From Bacillota bacterium (GTDB taxonomy: Bacteria > Bacillota > Sulfobacillia > DUMF01), in NCBI GenBank assembly GCA_012840015.1, contig DUMF01000015.1, positions 36,843-100,842 of the forward strand: a DNA stretch of 64,000 nucleotides. Direction: 5' to 3'. Positions within the stretch are counted from its first letter, which is position 1. Each line of letters opens with the position of its first letter. A program made the position numbers and the translations under genes. Under the pieces are notes generated by a model. It saw nothing but the letters and a program-made list of their open reading frames with translations, was not told the DNA's origin and did no database searches. Shown one piece after another: positions 44,890-53,335 of this stretch.

Positions 44890-45039
44890 AATCACCTCCC
44901 CCAAGTAAAAACACGAGAAACGCCTAAAACTGCGAAAGTTATTTAATCGATTATAAGGATAAGTGCTGGTTCCACGATGGCTTTCTAGATAAATAATCCC
45001 TGCTTAATCAACAAATGGCTGTTACGGTTAGCGTTTGTA

Positions 45040-45069
45040 ATTATAGCATCGCCGTCCAAAGAGGGTCAA
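45040..45069 (-). promoter_or_regulatory. Strong extended -10 promoter for the S-layer-like gene
   Basis: On the minus strand TTGACC (45069-45064) is followed after 18 bases by TATAAT (45045-45040), with TGC directly upstream of the -10 (extended TGnTATAAT). Transcription would start near 45033, giving a leader of about 245 nt. Long leaders are common for S-layer mRNAs and support message stability. Confidence 0.75.
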
Positions 45070-45215
45070 TTTGATTCATCAAGTTGTAACATCTCTGGTA
45101 ATGAACCCCAGATTGAACTAGGAACATTTCTCATAATTCTTTGTCTCGGAGCAAAATCCTGCCATTTAGACTGGCTGGTTAACCATTTTTCGCCAGTTTT
45201 AAGATTCTTGTTACA

Positions 45216-45268
45216 ATAGGAGAACCGCCCTTGATTTTTCAGCTCAGGGGTCAGGGCGGTTCTCCTAT
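45216..45268. repeat. Perfect 16-base inverted repeat with 21-base loop
   Basis: ATAGGAGAACCGCCCT (45216-45231) is the exact reverse complement of AGGGCGGTTCTCCTAT (45253-45268). It lies 30 bases after the end of the carboxyltransferase gene on the minus strand and could stop that transcript, but the sequence after it (TGTAACAAGAATCTT) is only weakly T-rich. It is longer than a usual terminator stem. A Rho-assisted terminator, a stabilising 3' hairpin or the relic of a small mobile element are possible. Confidence 0.6.
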
Positions 45269-45297
45269 CTCTTATTCCGGGCTTCGAATGGGACGCT

Positions 45298-46692
45298 TCA
45301 AACAGGGTAATACGGGGGCTTACCTTCTTTTTGAGCGCTCTCCACCATGTTGTAGTCCACTTTCGTCTTGCGCGCCAGCCGTTCCTGGAGAAACTTCATG
45401 GCTACCTGCGGGAATATGGCGTAGGAAAGCACGTCTTCTACCGTCTCCATGTAAGGTGCGATCTCCTTTTTGGCTTGCTCCAGGCCGGGTTCTATGTGAT
45501 TTGCAGGCCTATCTGAAATTGGCTTCTCGTCACCGATGATCATCTTGCGTACTTCCTCGTTAATTGGCCCTGGTGGCCTGCCGTACAGCCCCTTCATGTA
45601 CGCCTTCGACTCAGCCGTGGCCATTTTGTACCTGCCCAGCAGAACGTTCAGTACCGCTTGGGTTCCTACTATCTGGCTGCTAGGAGTAACCAAAGGGGGA
45701 AAACCGAAGTCCGCACGAACCCGGGGTACTTCAGCCAGCACTTCTTTCAGCCGGTGCGCGGCGTTCTGCTGCTTTAGCTGTGAGAGGAAGTTGGACATCA
45801 TCCCGCCGGGGATCTGGTACCGGAGAACGTTGGTGTCCACCGTGCGGGAGGTCAAATCGAAGGCCGCGTACTTTTTGCGCACACCCGCGAAGTATTCGGA
45901 TATCTCGGACAGAAGCTCCAGGTCTAAACCAGTGTCATACGGAGTGCCCTGCAAGGCCGCCACGATGGACTCGGTCGGGGGTTGAGACGTGCTTAGCGCC
46001 ATGGACGATGCAGCGCAATCCACCACGTCGCAACCGGCCTCTATCGCCTTGAGGTAACTCATCGAAGCCATACCGCTGGCGTAGTGACAGTGTAGCTGCA
46101 CGGGCAGCCCCACTTCTGCTTTCAGTCTGCGGGTAATTTCGTAGGCATCTTTGGGATAGAGAATGCCGGCCATATCTTTGATGCAAATCGAGTCTGCACC
46201 CATCGAGGCGAGTGTCTTGCCCATTTTGACGAAGTGGTCTACGTCGTGTACGGGACTTATCGTGTAACATATCGTTGCCTGGACGTGAGCCCCTTCGCGC
46301 TTCGATACCTCGATCGCTTTTTCCAGGTTTCTCGGGTCGTTGAGCGCGTCGAAGATCCGCATGATGTCTATGCCGTTCCCGATCGCGCGTTTGACGAACT
46401 CCTCAACCACGTCGTCCGGGTAGTGTTTGTACCCCACCAGGTTCTGTCCACGCAACAGCATTTGCAGCTTCGTCTTCTTGAATACTTTCCTGAGTGCTCT
46501 AAGTCTCTCCCACGGATCCTCGTCTAGGAACCTCATGCACGTATCGAAGGTGGCGCCGCCCCACACCTCCAAAGAATGATAACCTACGGCATCCATCTTC
46601 TCCGCAATCGGAAGCATGTCTTCGGTCTTCATCCTTGTGGCCAGGAGCGACTGGTGTGCATCCCTCAACGTCGTGTCGGTAATTCTTACCAA
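45298..46692 (-). CDS. Pyruvate/oxaloacetate carboxyltransferase subunit (PycB/OadA-like) without biotin domain
   Basis: A 464-residue protein of the PYC/OADA carboxyltransferase family. It starts VRITDTTLRDAHQSLLATRM, and has MRIFDALNDPRN, the carbamylated lysine in ICIKDMAGIL and the zinc ligands in LHCHYASGMA. The conserved PYC_OADA region (GMMSNFLSQLKQQNAAHRLKE) follows. The usual C-terminal biotinyl domain with its MKM motif is missing; the protein stops at GKPPYYPV, so a separate biotin carrier would be needed. The TTG start at 46692 has AAGGGAGGT 6 bases upstream and is 4 bases after the pyrG stop. It may be oxaloacetate decarboxylase alpha, pyruvate carboxylase B or a transcarboxylase 5S-like subunit. 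Confidence 0.88.
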   Translation of the reverse strand: MVRITDTTLRDAHQSLLATRMKTEDMLPIAEKMDAVGYHSLEVWGGATFDTCMRFLDEDPWERLRALRKVFKKTKLQMLLRGQNLVGYKHYPDDVVEEFVKRAIGNGIDIMRIFDALNDPRNLEKAIEVSKREGAHVQATICYTISPVHDVDHFVKMGKTLASMGADSICIKDMAGILYPKDAYEITRRLKAEVGLPVQLHCHYASGMASMSYLKAIEAGCDVVDCAASSMALSTSQPPTESIVAALQGTPYDTGLDLELLSEISEYFAGVRKKYAAFDLTSRTVDTNVLRYQIPGGMMSNFLSQLKQQNAAHRLKEVLAEVPRVRADFGFPPLVTPSSQIVGTQAVLNVLLGRYKMATAESKAYMKGLYGRPPGPINEEVRKMIIGDEKPISDRPANHIEPGLEQAKKEIAPYMETVEDVLSYAIFPQVAMKFLQERLARKTKVDYNMVESAQKEGKPPYYPV

Positions 46693-46696
46693 GCTA

Positions 46697-48307
46697 CTAC
46701 CTCCCTTTTGCAGCTTGATAGTCCAACATTGCTCTAACGAAGTCCTTGAAGAGCGGGTGCGGTCTGTTCGGCCTGGATTTGAACTCGGGATGGAACTGTA
46801 CCCCCACAAACCAGGGGTGTCCCTTGAGTTCCACTATCTCTACCAGGTCCCCGGCGGGCCATATGCCCGTGGGAACCAGTCCTGCTTTCTCGAACTTGTC
46901 TCTATACGCGTTATTGAACTCGAACCTGTGTCTGTGCCTCTCGTGCACGAGCTCCTGGCCGTAAGCTCTGCTCGCGATCGACCCCGGTGCCAGCCGGCAT
47001 GGGTACAGGCCGAGCCTCATGGTACCACCCATGTTCTCGATTTCTTTTTGTTCAGGCATCAAGTCGATCACCGGATGAGGCGTGTCTCCGAACTCCGTGC
47101 TATTGGCTCCTTCAAGCCCCAGCACGTTACGCGCGAATTCGATTACCGCGCACTGCATTCCCATGCAGAGGCCAAAATAAGGAATGCGGTTGACCCTGGC
47201 GAATTCAACTGCGCGTATCATCCCCTCTACGCCTCTGTACCCAAATGCACCCGGCACCAGTATCCCGTCCGCATCAGCCAGCCTCGCCTCGGGGTCCGAC
47301 CCCTCGAGATCGGCCGAGTTGATCCAATCAATCTCCACTTTCGCATCGTTCGCAATCCCCGCATGACATAGCGACTCAGCTACGCTCAGGTAAGCGTCGT
47401 GCAGCCCTACATACTTCCCAACAAGAGCCACCTTCACACGCCTCGAAAGACGTTTGGCCCGCTTCACTAGTTCTTCCCATTCCGTCAGATCCGGTTGCCT
47501 TTCGGGAAGCCCGAGCTTCCTGGCGGCAATTCGGCCGAGGCCCTCTGCCTCGAGCATGAGCGGTACCTCGTAGATGGACTCGGCATCTGTATTTTCGATC
47601 ACTGCGTCCGGGTCTGTATCGCAAAAAAGGGCGATCTTCTCCCTCATCTCTTTGGAAATGGGCCTCTCTGAACGGCAGACGATGATGTCCGGTTGAATTC
47701 CTATGCTACGCAACTCTCTGACGCTGTGTTGGGTGGGTTTGGTCTTCTGCTCTCCTGAAGCGCGCAGGTAAGGCACCAAAGTCACGTGAATGTAAATCAC
47801 GTCTTCTTTGCCCACGTCGCTCTTGAATTGACGAATCGCCTCCAAAAAAGGCAGGCTTTCTATATCGCCGACGGTGCCCCCGACTTCCGCGATGATTATG
47901 TCCGCCTTCGTCTCTTTGGCTACGCGGACGATCTGCTCCTTTATCTCGTTCGTAACATGGGGGATCACCTGGACCGTACCGCCAAGGAAATCACCTTTCC
48001 GTTCCTTCTGGATGACAGAATTGTAGATTTTCCCCGTGGTGATGTTGCTAAGCTTTGAAAGGCTGACGTCTATGAACCTTTCGTAGTGGCCTAGGTCGAG
48101 GTCAGTCTCTGCACCGTCGTCCGTGACGAAAACCTCACCGTGCTGAAGCGGGCTCATGGTACCAGCGTCTACGTTCACGTACGGGTCGAACTTGAGAATG
48201 CTGACGCTGTACCCTCTCGCTTTCAATAACCTCCCTAAAGAAGCGGCGGTGATGCCCTTACCGAGACCGGACACCACCCCGCCTGTTACGAACACGTATT
48301 TAGTCAA
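46697..48307 (-). CDS. pyrG: CTP synthase
   Basis: A 536-residue CTP synthase: an N-terminal amidoligase domain ([40 protein letters not shown]) and a C-terminal class I glutaminase domain with Cys in [14 protein letters not shown] and [13 protein letters not shown]. It makes CTP from UTP, ATP and glutamine. The start is TTG at 48307 behind GGGGGAG. It lies downstream of a delta-like RpoE gene, as in Bacillus, but with a metallo-hydrolase gene between. A GACGCC/GGCGTC hairpin precedes it, though I could not show the G-run attenuator known from Bacillus pyrG. Confidence 0.98.
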   Translation of the reverse strand: MTKYVFVTGGVVSGLGKGITAASLGRLLKARGYSVSILKFDPYVNVDAGTMSPLQHGEVFVTDDGAETDLDLGHYERFIDVSLSKLSNITTGKIYNSVIQKERKGDFLGGTVQVIPHVTNEIKEQIVRVAKETKADIIIAEVGGTVGDIESLPFLEAIRQFKSDVGKEDVIYIHVTLVPYLRASGEQKTKPTQHSVRELRSIGIQPDIIVCRSERPISKEMREKIALFCDTDPDAVIENTDAESIYEVPLMLEAEGLGRIAARKLGLPERQPDLTEWEELVKRAKRLSRRVKVALVGKYVGLHDAYLSVAESLCHAGIANDAKVEIDWINSADLEGSDPEARLADADGILVPGAFGYRGVEGMIRAVEFARVNRIPYFGLCMGMQCAVIEFARNVLGLEGANSTEFGDTPHPVIDLMPEQKEIENMGGTMRLGLYPCRLAPGSIASRAYGQELVHERHRHRFEFNNAYRDKFEKAGLVPTGIWPAGDLVEIVELKGHPWFVGVQFHPEFKSRPNRPHPLFKDFVRAMLDYQAAKGR

Positions 48308-48352
48308 TGCTCTCCCCCTAACCTGGAGACGCCAAGCGCCTTTCCCCAGGCG

Positions 48353-49015
48353 TCACTGGTAGTCCAGCACTATCACCTGTGGCGCGGGTTTGGCGTCTCT
48401 TATCGAAGCAGTATTTATTTCTACTGACGTTGCTCCGACCTTCTTTACGTTGGCCATCTTCTTCAGAAAAGCTTCAGCGGTCATAATGGGAAACCCCGTC
48501 GCGGGAGTCTTGTAGTGCATTGGGAACACTATGGCCGGTTTAAGCTCGCCCACAATGGCGGCAGCTCCTTCCGCATCGACGGTGTACGTACCCCCAACAG
48601 GCAACATCAGAACGTCCACCCGCCCGATAGCCTTCACCGTGTCCGAACCCAGCACATGGCCAATATCCCCCATGTGTACCACGTCGAGCCCATCAATCCT
48701 CAACTTGAACACGATGTTCGGCCCGCGCTTGGCACCGCGAACCTCATCATGCCACGTGGAATAACCCGTAATGGGGATCTCCTCCGTGCCGGCTCCTTTG
48801 ATCAGGTGGTCTCCCGCATCATCCACCACTGTGGAGTTCCCGCGGACGTACTTGACCGCGTTGTGGTCGAAATGGTCGTGGCTTACCGTTACGATATCCG
48901 CCTCACAGCACGGCGTCATGTATCCTACGGTCTCGTCAAACGGGTCTGTCAAGATCCTGGTTCCAGCATCCGAGGTAATGAGGAAGCAAGCATGACCCAT
49001 CCACCTTACTATCAT
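48353..49015 (-). CDS. Metallo-beta-lactamase-fold hydrolase (UlaG/YtkL-like)
   Basis: A 220-residue hydrolase that begins MIVRWMGHACFLITSDAGTR, with the metal-binding HxHxDH as SHDHFDH, a second Asp/His pair in VHMGDIGHVLG and a late His in IVFPMHYKTP. This is the UPF0173/UlaG-like subgroup, cytosolic and of unknown substrate. It lies between the delta-like gene and pyrG with short gaps (about 21 and 45 bases), suggesting an operon. No specific substrate can be inferred. Confidence 0.88.
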   Translation of the reverse strand: MIVRWMGHACFLITSDAGTRILTDPFDETVGYMTPCCEADIVTVSHDHFDHNAVKYVRGNSTVVDDAGDHLIKGAGTEEIPITGYSTWHDEVRGAKRGPNIVFKLRIDGLDVVHMGDIGHVLGSDTVKAIGRVDVLMLPVGGTYTVDAEGAAAIVGELKPAIVFPMHYKTPATGFPIMTAEAFLKKMANVKKVGATSVEINTASIRDAKPAPQVIVLDYQ

Positions 49016-49036
49016 CCCGGCACCCTCCCAGCACAG

Positions 49037-49450
49037 CTATTCTTGAGCCCAATCCTCTTCCGGCCTTTCAATCTCTTCGTCTCCCGTAATCGCTTTCAGC
49101 CAGCTATCCAGTCCCGCCGAACCCCTGGGAGTCGCAGTGATCACGCGCTTCACCGGTTGGGGCTTAACCCACTCTCTCAAACCCCACATGCCTTTTTGTG
49201 CATACACGAATCTCAAGTCCATATTGATTTCAGTATGAATCCTGGCAGCCAGCTTGGCCTTGTCTGCATCGAGCGTCCCAGCTGCCGTGCCCTCTCCGTC
49301 TCCCCCCGATTTGAGACACACCGCCAGATCGATCAGTTCCTTCACTCCGAGAGGCGCACCATTCGCCCGGAGAGCCGCATACACTATGTCTGCTCCGGAA
49401 CCCCCTTTTTCCGCCGCTTCTTTTGCCGCCCTCTTGACCTCTTCATTCAT
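49037..49450 (-). CDS. HARE-HTH protein, RNA polymerase delta subunit-like
   Basis: A 137-residue protein. After a short Lys/Glu-rich start, residues about 20-85 form a HARE-HTH domain: ADIVYAALRANGAPLGVKEL, then a loop, then KLAARIHTEINMDLRFVYAQ and KGMWGLREWV, where the Trp-Gly-Leu ending is typical of RpoE delta. The acidic disordered tail of Bacillus delta is absent; instead there is a shorter C-terminus ending EEDWAQE. It lies upstream of pyrG, where rpoE lies in Bacillus, separated by one gene. Delta promotes RNA polymerase recycling. The start is ATG 49450; GTG 49480 is an alternative with AGGAAG upstream. Confidence 0.72.
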   Translation of the reverse strand: MNEEVKRAAKEAAEKGGSGADIVYAALRANGAPLGVKELIDLAVCLKSGGDGEGTAAGTLDADKAKLAARIHTEINMDLRFVYAQKGMWGLREWVKPQPVKRVITATPRGSAGLDSWLKAITGDEEIERPEEDWAQE

Positions 49451-49502
49451 ATATCCACACCACTCCCAAAAGGAGCGCACCTTTGCTTCCTAACTCAGAG
49501 TA

Positions 49503-49530
49503 ATTTTACCAGATTCCGAAAACTTATCAA
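49503..49530 (-). promoter_or_regulatory. Candidate promoter of the delta-hydrolase-pyrG-pycB operon
   Basis: On the minus strand TTGATA (49530-49525) is followed after 16 bases by TAAAAT (49508-49503), with TGG upstream of the -10 (extended type). It overlaps the stop of kamA and would start a transcript near 49496 covering four genes. Confidence 0.6.
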
Positions 49531-50795
49531 CGCTGCTTTGCGCGTCGCCGCTTTGCGCGCTCCAGCCCCTCCGGCTCGATGCTTACTGCTCGCCCGGCAA
49601 ACAGGCTGGCGAGCCCCGCTTCTTTCTCAATTCCCGTGCACAATTTGCAGCTTGCCGGGCATCTGCTCGGGGCATAATCTGGTTCGGCATATGAGCAGAT
49701 AACACCCTCGTAATTGCGCAGGATCACCCTGTTGTCCGACTGGCTTATCAGATATTGCGGTCCCAACGGGATTTTCCCGCCACCACCGGGGGCGTCTACC
49801 ACGAACTGAGGTACAGCGAACCCCGACGTGTGACCTCTGAGCATTTCGATGATTTCAATCCCTTTTCCCACACGCGTCCTGAAATGCTCCAAGCCCTTAC
49901 TCAGATCGCACTGGTAAATGTAGTAGGGCCGCACCCGGATTCTTACCAGTTGCTGCACGAGCTTACGCATCACATACGGACAATCATTTACACCCCGGAG
50001 GAGCACCGATTGGTTGCCGAGAGGTATGCCTGCATCCGCAAGCATCTCACAAGCCCGGCTCGACTCGGGGGTTATCTCATTGACATGGTTGAACTGCGTG
50101 TTCAACCATATCGGGTGATATTTCTTCAGCATGTTACACAACTCCGCAGTAATCCTTTGCGGAAGCACCACGGGTACCCTCGAGCCGATCCTGATGATCT
50201 CGACGTGCGGTATAGCCCTGAGCCGGCTGATTACGCGCTCCAGCGTTTGGTCCGGCAGGAGCAAAGGGTCTCCTCCCGAGAGGAGTACGTCTCTGACCTG
50301 AGGTGTTTTCTCGATGTAGTCGAGCCCCGCTTCGACCCTATCCCACGGAGCGGCTTCGTCGCGCACGCCTACGAGGCGCCGCCGGGTGCAGTGTCGGCAA
50401 TACATCGAACATTGGTCGGTGAGCAAAAGGAGCACCCTGTCTGGATATCTGTGGGTCAAGCCCGGCACTGGAGAATCGACGTCCTCGTGCAGCGGGTCCG
50501 TCATATCTGCAGGGCTCGTGTGTAATTCCAGCACCGACGGTACCGCCTGTTTTCGCACAGGGTCTTCCGGATCAGTCGGGTCAATGAGGGAAGCGTAATA
50601 CGGGGTTATCGCCATTCTGAGGGTTTCCAGGGTATGCCGGATGCCTTCTTCCTCTTCCGGCGAAAGAGGTATTACGAGTTTCAGTTGCTCCAAATCAGTT
50701 ATCCTGTGCCCGACCTGCCACCGCCAATCGTTCCACTCCTCTTCCGAGACGTTCGCCCAAAGCGGCACTTCGCGCCAGCATCGCTTCCGGTTCAT
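49527..50795 (-). CDS. kamA: Lysine 2,3-aminomutase family radical SAM enzyme
   Basis: A 422-residue radical SAM/PLP enzyme with cluster cysteines 129, 133 and 136 ([11 protein letters not shown]), the SAM-binding [11 protein letters not shown], and the PLP region [14 protein letters not shown] with its lysine. The C-terminal [13 protein letters not shown] cysteines are family-typical zinc ligands. It converts L-lysine to beta-lysine, used in lysine fermentation or as an osmolyte precursor. The start ATG at 50795 has GGAGGG upstream; the frame from 50837 adds non-conserved residues. No other lysine fermentation genes are in the window, so beta-lysine as compatible solute is possible. Glutamate 2,3-aminomutase cannot be ruled out. 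Confidence 0.9.
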   Translation of the reverse strand: MNRKRCWREVPLWANVSEEEWNDWRWQVGHRITDLEQLKLVIPLSPEEEEGIRHTLETLRMAITPYYASLIDPTDPEDPVRKQAVPSVLELHTSPADMTDPLHEDVDSPVPGLTHRYPDRVLLLLTDQCSMYCRHCTRRRLVGVRDEAAPWDRVEAGLDYIEKTPQVRDVLLSGGDPLLLPDQTLERVISRLRAIPHVEIIRIGSRVPVVLPQRITAELCNMLKKYHPIWLNTQFNHVNEITPESSRACEMLADAGIPLGNQSVLLRGVNDCPYVMRKLVQQLVRIRVRPYYIYQCDLSKGLEHFRTRVGKGIEIIEMLRGHTSGFAVPQFVVDAPGGGGKIPLGPQYLISQSDNRVILRNYEGVICSYAEPDYAPSRCPASCKLCTGIEKEAGLASLFAGRAVSIEPEGLERAKRRRAKQR

Positions 50796-50870
50796 TTTCG
50801 GCCCTCCATGAGGATATATCGAAGTGGCTGCTGCCACGCATACATATTAACATGGGTCATGAAGCGGGAG

Positions 50871-52112
50871 TTACTTCCGGTGCGAGGAAATGTGCTGGAC
50901 GAGAGCCGCTCCCAGAACAGCTACGAGGCCGCCGGCAAAGCCGTTATTGTAAAGATTTACGCCTCCGTGTAGGTCACCCAGATTCATGACCAGCGCCAGG
51001 TGGAGGCAACCGGCAGCTATACCCGCAAGGGGGCCAAACATTCCGGCTATGGGCGCGAGGTTGGTCCCAAATAACGCCGCCAACAAAGGGCCTGGATCGG
51101 CAGGGTGCCATACGCTCACCATGGTTGCCAGTAGCACTCCGGCCATGATGTGCAGACAATTTCGGGTGTTTTTCCCGAACGCCCCGAAACCTACCATCGT
51201 AAGTATGCCGCCGATTGTAGGGCCGTTGATTTCCCCGCCCACCGCAACCACATAGGCGAGGCCCAAGCAACCCACACAGCCCATATTCATCAAAACGGTA
51301 CCCAGGTTGAACGAATCCACGAAATCCGACGGCAACACGCCTTTTTGCTTTTGAACGGCCGCAAGCGACTTCCACGAACCGGCGCAAATCCTTCCCAAAA
51401 CTATCATGGAAATCAAATAGGCCATCATGAACGGGGCAGTCAACGAGTTGAAGCCCATACCCCAAATGCTCAAGGGTTTAATGTTCAAACCGAAACCCCT
51501 GAGCATCGCCACGAATACCGTCCCAACGAAGCCCGCCGTAAAGCCTGTATTGTACAAGCTAAGGCCCCCATGCATCGAAAAGGCGTATGCTGCAATGGGA
51601 GGCAAGGCAATCCCTGCTACGATACCTACACCGAGCCCAGCCATTGGCCCGAGCCCTGACTCTATGGCGACGATGCTCGCCAGGGGCGAAAGAGCCGTGC
51701 CGAACATTGCCAGGCTGACGTATTTCTTGAAAGGTTGCCTCATTACCCGGCTGTACAGCCACACACCTGCAATAGTCGGCCAAATATTGAGCACGTTTTT
51801 CCCGAAAAACGCGAAACCTGCCATGGTGAATACGCCCGCAATCGAAGCTCCGAGGGAATCAGGCCTGGTCAAAACCACCAGCAATACTCCGGCTAGCCCC
51901 ACCAACCCCGCATTCACCATCGCAGCCCCGAGCCCACCAATGACCATGTAGTCTGAAATCAGCACGGAAGGAGAAGATACAATCGAAGCGATTCCCCGGG
52001 GAATACCTTGGGGATCTAATATCACGCCGGCCAGCACAAAAACCAGCATGTAGGCTGTTAGCACTGCGAAAACGAGCTTACGGGACCCTGATTCGCGGTG
52101 TTCCTGTCCCAT
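50871..52112 (-). CDS. DUF1576-family membrane protein with internal duplication
   Basis: A 413-residue polytopic membrane protein I place in DUF1576. It consists of two similar halves: GVFTMAGFAFFGKNVLNIWP with HGGLSLYNTGFTAGFVG in the first, and GILTMVGFGAFGKNTRNCLH with HGGVNLYNNGFAGGLVA in the second. This suggests duplication and fusion of a 5-6 helix unit, as in many secondary transporters. The start ATG has AGGGGATAG upstream. It lies upstream of kamA by 75 bases on the same strand. Transported substrate, if any, is unknown. Confidence 0.75.
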   Translation of the reverse strand: MGQEHRESGSRKLVFAVLTAYMLVFVLAGVILDPQGIPRGIASIVSSPSVLISDYMVIGGLGAAMVNAGLVGLAGVLLVVLTRPDSLGASIAGVFTMAGFAFFGKNVLNIWPTIAGVWLYSRVMRQPFKKYVSLAMFGTALSPLASIVAIESGLGPMAGLGVGIVAGIALPPIAAYAFSMHGGLSLYNTGFTAGFVGTVFVAMLRGFGLNIKPLSIWGMGFNSLTAPFMMAYLISMIVLGRICAGSWKSLAAVQKQKGVLPSDFVDSFNLGTVLMNMGCVGCLGLAYVVAVGGEINGPTIGGILTMVGFGAFGKNTRNCLHIMAGVLLATMVSVWHPADPGPLLAALFGTNLAPIAGMFGPLAGIAAGCLHLALVMNLGDLHGGVNLYNNGFAGGLVAVLGAALVQHISSHRK

Positions 52113-52330
52113 GTCTATCCCCTACTTACTCTTGTACTTTGCTGCGTATGAGATGCCGTTGAATTCTCAGGAACCTGGGTCTCGATTTGTGAATTTTTTC
52201 TATTTCCCCTTGTCTATTATACGGGTTTACTCGAACGGTAGTCTATTATTTTTTATTTTGCCGCGTGAACCATTTGCCCTATCTCTGGCCCTACATTAGA
52301 ATTAGGTACTGTGAATTGGAGGTCTGAACA

Positions 52331-53335
52331 TTGAAGATAGCTATAGTTGGCAAACCAGGTTCAGGCAAGTCAACTCTTTTCCGGATGCTCACCGGATCGG
52401 ATGGGGAGATTGGCGTCGCCAGGGTTCCTGACGTCAGGATTAGCCGCCTTTCCTCCATCTTCAAGCCCCGAAAGACTACCTTCGCTACGATCGAACTCAT
52501 GGATGTTTCCAGCGGTCGCGGCCCTTCACTCGAAGATGCCCGCATAAGACAGGAGTTGAAGAAATCGGACTTGATAATGCCAGTGCTCGCGGCGTTTTCC
52601 GAGGGAAAACCCCGTGACGAGCTGGAGGCAATAATAACTCAAGTAGCCCTCGCCGACCTGGAACAGGTGGAGAAAAGTATAGACCGCCTGCGCAAGTCAA
52701 AAGATGCTCAGCGTGGCGTCATTCCGGCCCTTGAACGCTACCGGGAGCTGCTTGCTGAGGGCCGCCTCCTGTATTCTTCTGCCCAAGAACGCCCCGATCG
52801 TGACAGCGTTCTGAGCGGCTATGATCTCATCTCCCTGAGGCCATTCGTGGCTGCAGTGAACTTATCGGAAGAGCAGCTATCCCAAGGCTATCCTCAAAAG
52901 GAACAGATGAAGCAGTTTTGTGCTGACCTTGGCATCCCAATGGTAGAGTTCGCTGCAGCGTTGGAAGAGGAGATATCCGAACTGCCTCTTGAGGAACAGC
53001 TCGCCTTCGCGCGGAGTTACGTCCTGGATCAGCCAGGCATCTACCGCCTCGCACGAACTGCTTATGAGGCCCTCGGATTGATTTCCTTCTTCACGGTAGG
53101 AGAAGACGAAGTTCGCGCCTGGCCAATACGCGAGGGTGCCACTGCCGTAGAGGCTGCAGCTAAGATCCACACGGACATAGCGCGAGGATTCATTAGGGCC
53201 GAAGTAATCTCTTACAATGATTTCATAGGAGCCGGTTCTATGAAAGCTGCCAAGCAGGCAGGCCTCGTAAGGCTGGAGGCAAAGACCTATGTTGTCCGCG
53301 ACGGCGACATCATGAATTTCAGGTTCGCGATTTGA
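52331..53335 (+). CDS. Divergent YchF-like NTPase
   Basis: A 334-residue protein with an N-terminal P-loop MKIAIVGKPGSGKSTLF, a NLSEE motif near residue 175 in the place of the YchF NxxE specificity motif, and a C-terminal TGS/DUF933-type region (LISFFTVGEDEVRAWPIREG ... YVVRDGDIMNFRFAI) that is typical of YchF. It differs from normal YchF: the G3 DxPG is replaced by MDVSSGRGPS, and the protein is about 30 residues shorter. YchF binds ATP and the ribosome. This may be a second, specialised paralogue. It starts with TTG at 52331 behind GGAGGTC. Its end overlaps the convergent DMT exporter gene by 17 bases. Confidence 0.78.
   Translation: MKIAIVGKPGSGKSTLFRMLTGSDGEIGVARVPDVRISRLSSIFKPRKTTFATIELMDVSSGRGPSLEDARIRQELKKSDLIMPVLAAFSEGKPRDELEAIITQVALADLEQVEKSIDRLRKSKDAQRGVIPALERYRELLAEGRLLYSSAQERPDRDSVLSGYDLISLRPFVAAVNLSEEQLSQGYPQKEQMKQFCADLGIPMVEFAAALEEEISELPLEEQLAFARSYVLDQPGIYRLARTAYEALGLISFFTVGEDEVRAWPIREGATAVEAAAKIHTDIARGFIRAEVISYNDFIGAGSMKAAKQAGLVRLEAKTYVVRDGDIMNFRFAI

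Larger units (their letters stand above)
44788..45297. other. 510-base intergenic region: S-layer leader, promoter and inverted repeat
   Basis: No protein gene is seen apart from a 7-codon mini-ORF. Reading on the minus strand, it holds a 16-base inverted repeat (45216-45268), a strong promoter (45069-45040), a second TATAAT at 44955-44950 without a good -35, a leader of about 245 nt with a mini-ORF (44889-44866), and a small hairpin CCCGA/TCGGG (44803-44818) just upstream of the ribosome site of the surface-protein gene. The DNA is A/T-richer than its surroundings. Confidence 0.7.

Noticed and set aside
44950..44955. Second promoter for the S-layer-like gene
   Set aside because: TATAAT is perfect on the minus strand, but no acceptable -35 or extended -10 accompanies it; listed only as part of the leader.
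48310..48352. pyrG attenuator in the spacer upstream of pyrG
   Set aside because: A GACGCC/GGCGTC hairpin is present, but it is not followed by a T-run and no promoter with an initial G-run was seen, so Bacillus-type attenuation is not supported.
48515..49702. A 395-codon plus-strand open frame opposite the metallo-hydrolase and delta-like genes
   Set aside because: The reverse strand has two clear family proteins here; the plus frame shows no motif, is rich in His, Pro and Arg and has no ribosome site.
49755..50525. A 256-codon plus-strand frame opposite kamA
   Set aside because: It mirrors the KamA reading frame; KamA motifs are unambiguous.
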